Under the pieces are notes generated by a model that was not told the origin of the DNA, searched no databases, and saw nothing but the letters and a program-made list of their open reading frames with translations. Shown here piece after piece: positions 41,614 through 42,140 of a stretch of DNA of 42,140 nucleotides (the first letter of the stretch is position 1; every line of letters starts with the position of its first letter). The stretch is from Collinsella sp. TF05-9AC (lineage in GTDB: Bacteria; Actinomycetota; Coriobacteriia; Coriobacteriales; Coriobacteriaceae), in NCBI RefSeq assembly GCF_003438495.1, contig NZ_QSSH01000021.1, positions 1 to 42,140 on the forward strand, in the 5' to 3' direction. Position numbers and translations under genes: made by a program.

Positions 41614-42140
41614 ATGGCAGAGCCGCTTACCGCCGGAATCACCCGCGACCGCGCGTTCGAACTGCTCAACGAGCACAACAAGGACCCGTTCCACATCACC
41701 CATGGCGAGACAGTCGAGGGCACTATGCGCTACTTTGCGCGCGAGTTCGACCCCGAGAACGAGGAGTTTTGGGGCATCGTCGGTCTGCTGCACGACCTGG
41801 ATTGGGAGGAGCATGAGGACGACCCCATTAACCACACCATCTATGCTGCCGAGATTCTTGAGGGCGAAGGTGCGTCTCCCGAGCTCATTCGCGCCATCCA
41901 GACGCACACGTCGGACTTCAACACCTCACTACCCAAGCCCGAGCTGCAGATGGAAAAGATCCTGTTTGCCTGCGATGAGCTCACCGGCCTGATCGGCGCT
42001 GCCGTCATCATGCGCCCGAGCAAGAGCGTTATGGACTTTACGACTAAGTCGCTCAAGAAGAAGTTCAAGGACAAACGCTTTGCCGCCGGCTGCTCGCGCG
42101 ACGTGATTTCGCAGGGCGCCGAGATGCTCGGCTGGGAGCT
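41614..42140 (+). CDS. HD-domain hydrolase (3' end outside window)
   Basis: The frame starts at an ATG with AAGGAG 6 bases upstream and stays open to the right edge (175 codons seen). HD-superfamily metal residues are visible: H30 in FHITHGETVEG, H60-D61 in GLLHDLDWE, H74 in NHTIYAAEIL and H98 in IQTHTSD. This is the HDIG-like group of small metal-dependent phosphohydrolases related to YfbR/predicted HD hydrolases; the substrate is not known. It is separated from carD by the terminator, so it is a separate unit. Confidence 0.8.
   Translation, partial: MAEPLTAGITRDRAFELLNEHNKDPFHITHGETVEGTMRYFAREFDPENEEFWGIVGLLHDLDWEEHEDDPINHTIYAAEILEGEGASPELIRAIQTHTSDFNTSLPKPELQMEKILFACDELTGLIGAAVIMRPSKSVMDFTTKSLKKKFKDKRFAAGCSRDVISQGAEMLGWE

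Overview
The window looks like chromosome of a Collinsella-type Coriobacteriia (Actinomycetota). The basis is GC-rich coding DNA with strong AGGAGG-like ribosome binding sites, many surface proteins with WYY/GAM cell-wall-binding repeats, a Rho factor with a very long N-terminal extension, a CarD regulator, a suf operon led by an Rrf2 regulator, and a NifU-like/GGGtGRT gene pair. The genus is an inference from family content, not from a marker gene.

Region by region. 1-4934 (minus): three secreted proteins with cell-wall-binding repeats: a GH25 lysozyme cut by the left edge, a repeat protein ending in an NlpC/P60-like amidase, and a repeat protein with a His/Cys tail. 4935-6685 (plus): an AT-richer island with a DUF4869-like protein translationally coupled to a small P-loop/TOPRIM-like ATPase. 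6682-13592 (minus): five GT2 glycosyltransferases, four of them in an A-B-A'-B' arrangement. A GlfT-like glycosyltransferase follows on plus (13964-14983). 15008-18821 (minus): an AAA-ATPase-like protein with an eroded nuclease domain and a sortase-anchored lysozyme-like protein.

18950-25553: a minus operon rrf2-mntA-hepT (Fe-S regulator plus a type VII toxin-antitoxin pair) faces the plus operon sufC-sufB-sufD-sufS-sufU. An 85-bp near-perfect palindrome with four GGGACAA boxes lies between them, and a 17-bp piece of it recurs just after sufU. 25619-28589: a RAYT-like protein with an altered HUH motif, then the NifU-like/GGGtGRT pair, which ends in a strong terminator. 28846-30372: a flavoprotein oxidoreductase. 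30373-31223: a tRNA-His, tRNA-Lys, tRNA-Lys operon with a duplicated terminator and a tRNA 3' remnant. 31224-33436: an aminotransferase and a ROK sugar kinase. 33551-35408: a VanZ-like protein and a membrane-anchored acidic protein. 35721-40677: rho and argS, separated by an inverted-repeat element. 41020-end: carD and an HD-domain hydrolase cut by the right edge.

How the genes fit together: the left third is cell-surface biology (wall hydrolases, repeat adhesins, surface polysaccharide glycosyltransferases). The centre is iron-sulfur cluster assembly with its likely autoregulated switch and a neighbouring conserved pair that looks Fe-S related. The right third is mostly housekeeping. The least explained parts are the DUF4869/ATPase module, the NifU-like/GGGtGRT pair, the palindrome and its downstream copy, and two inverted-repeat structures in non-coding DNA.
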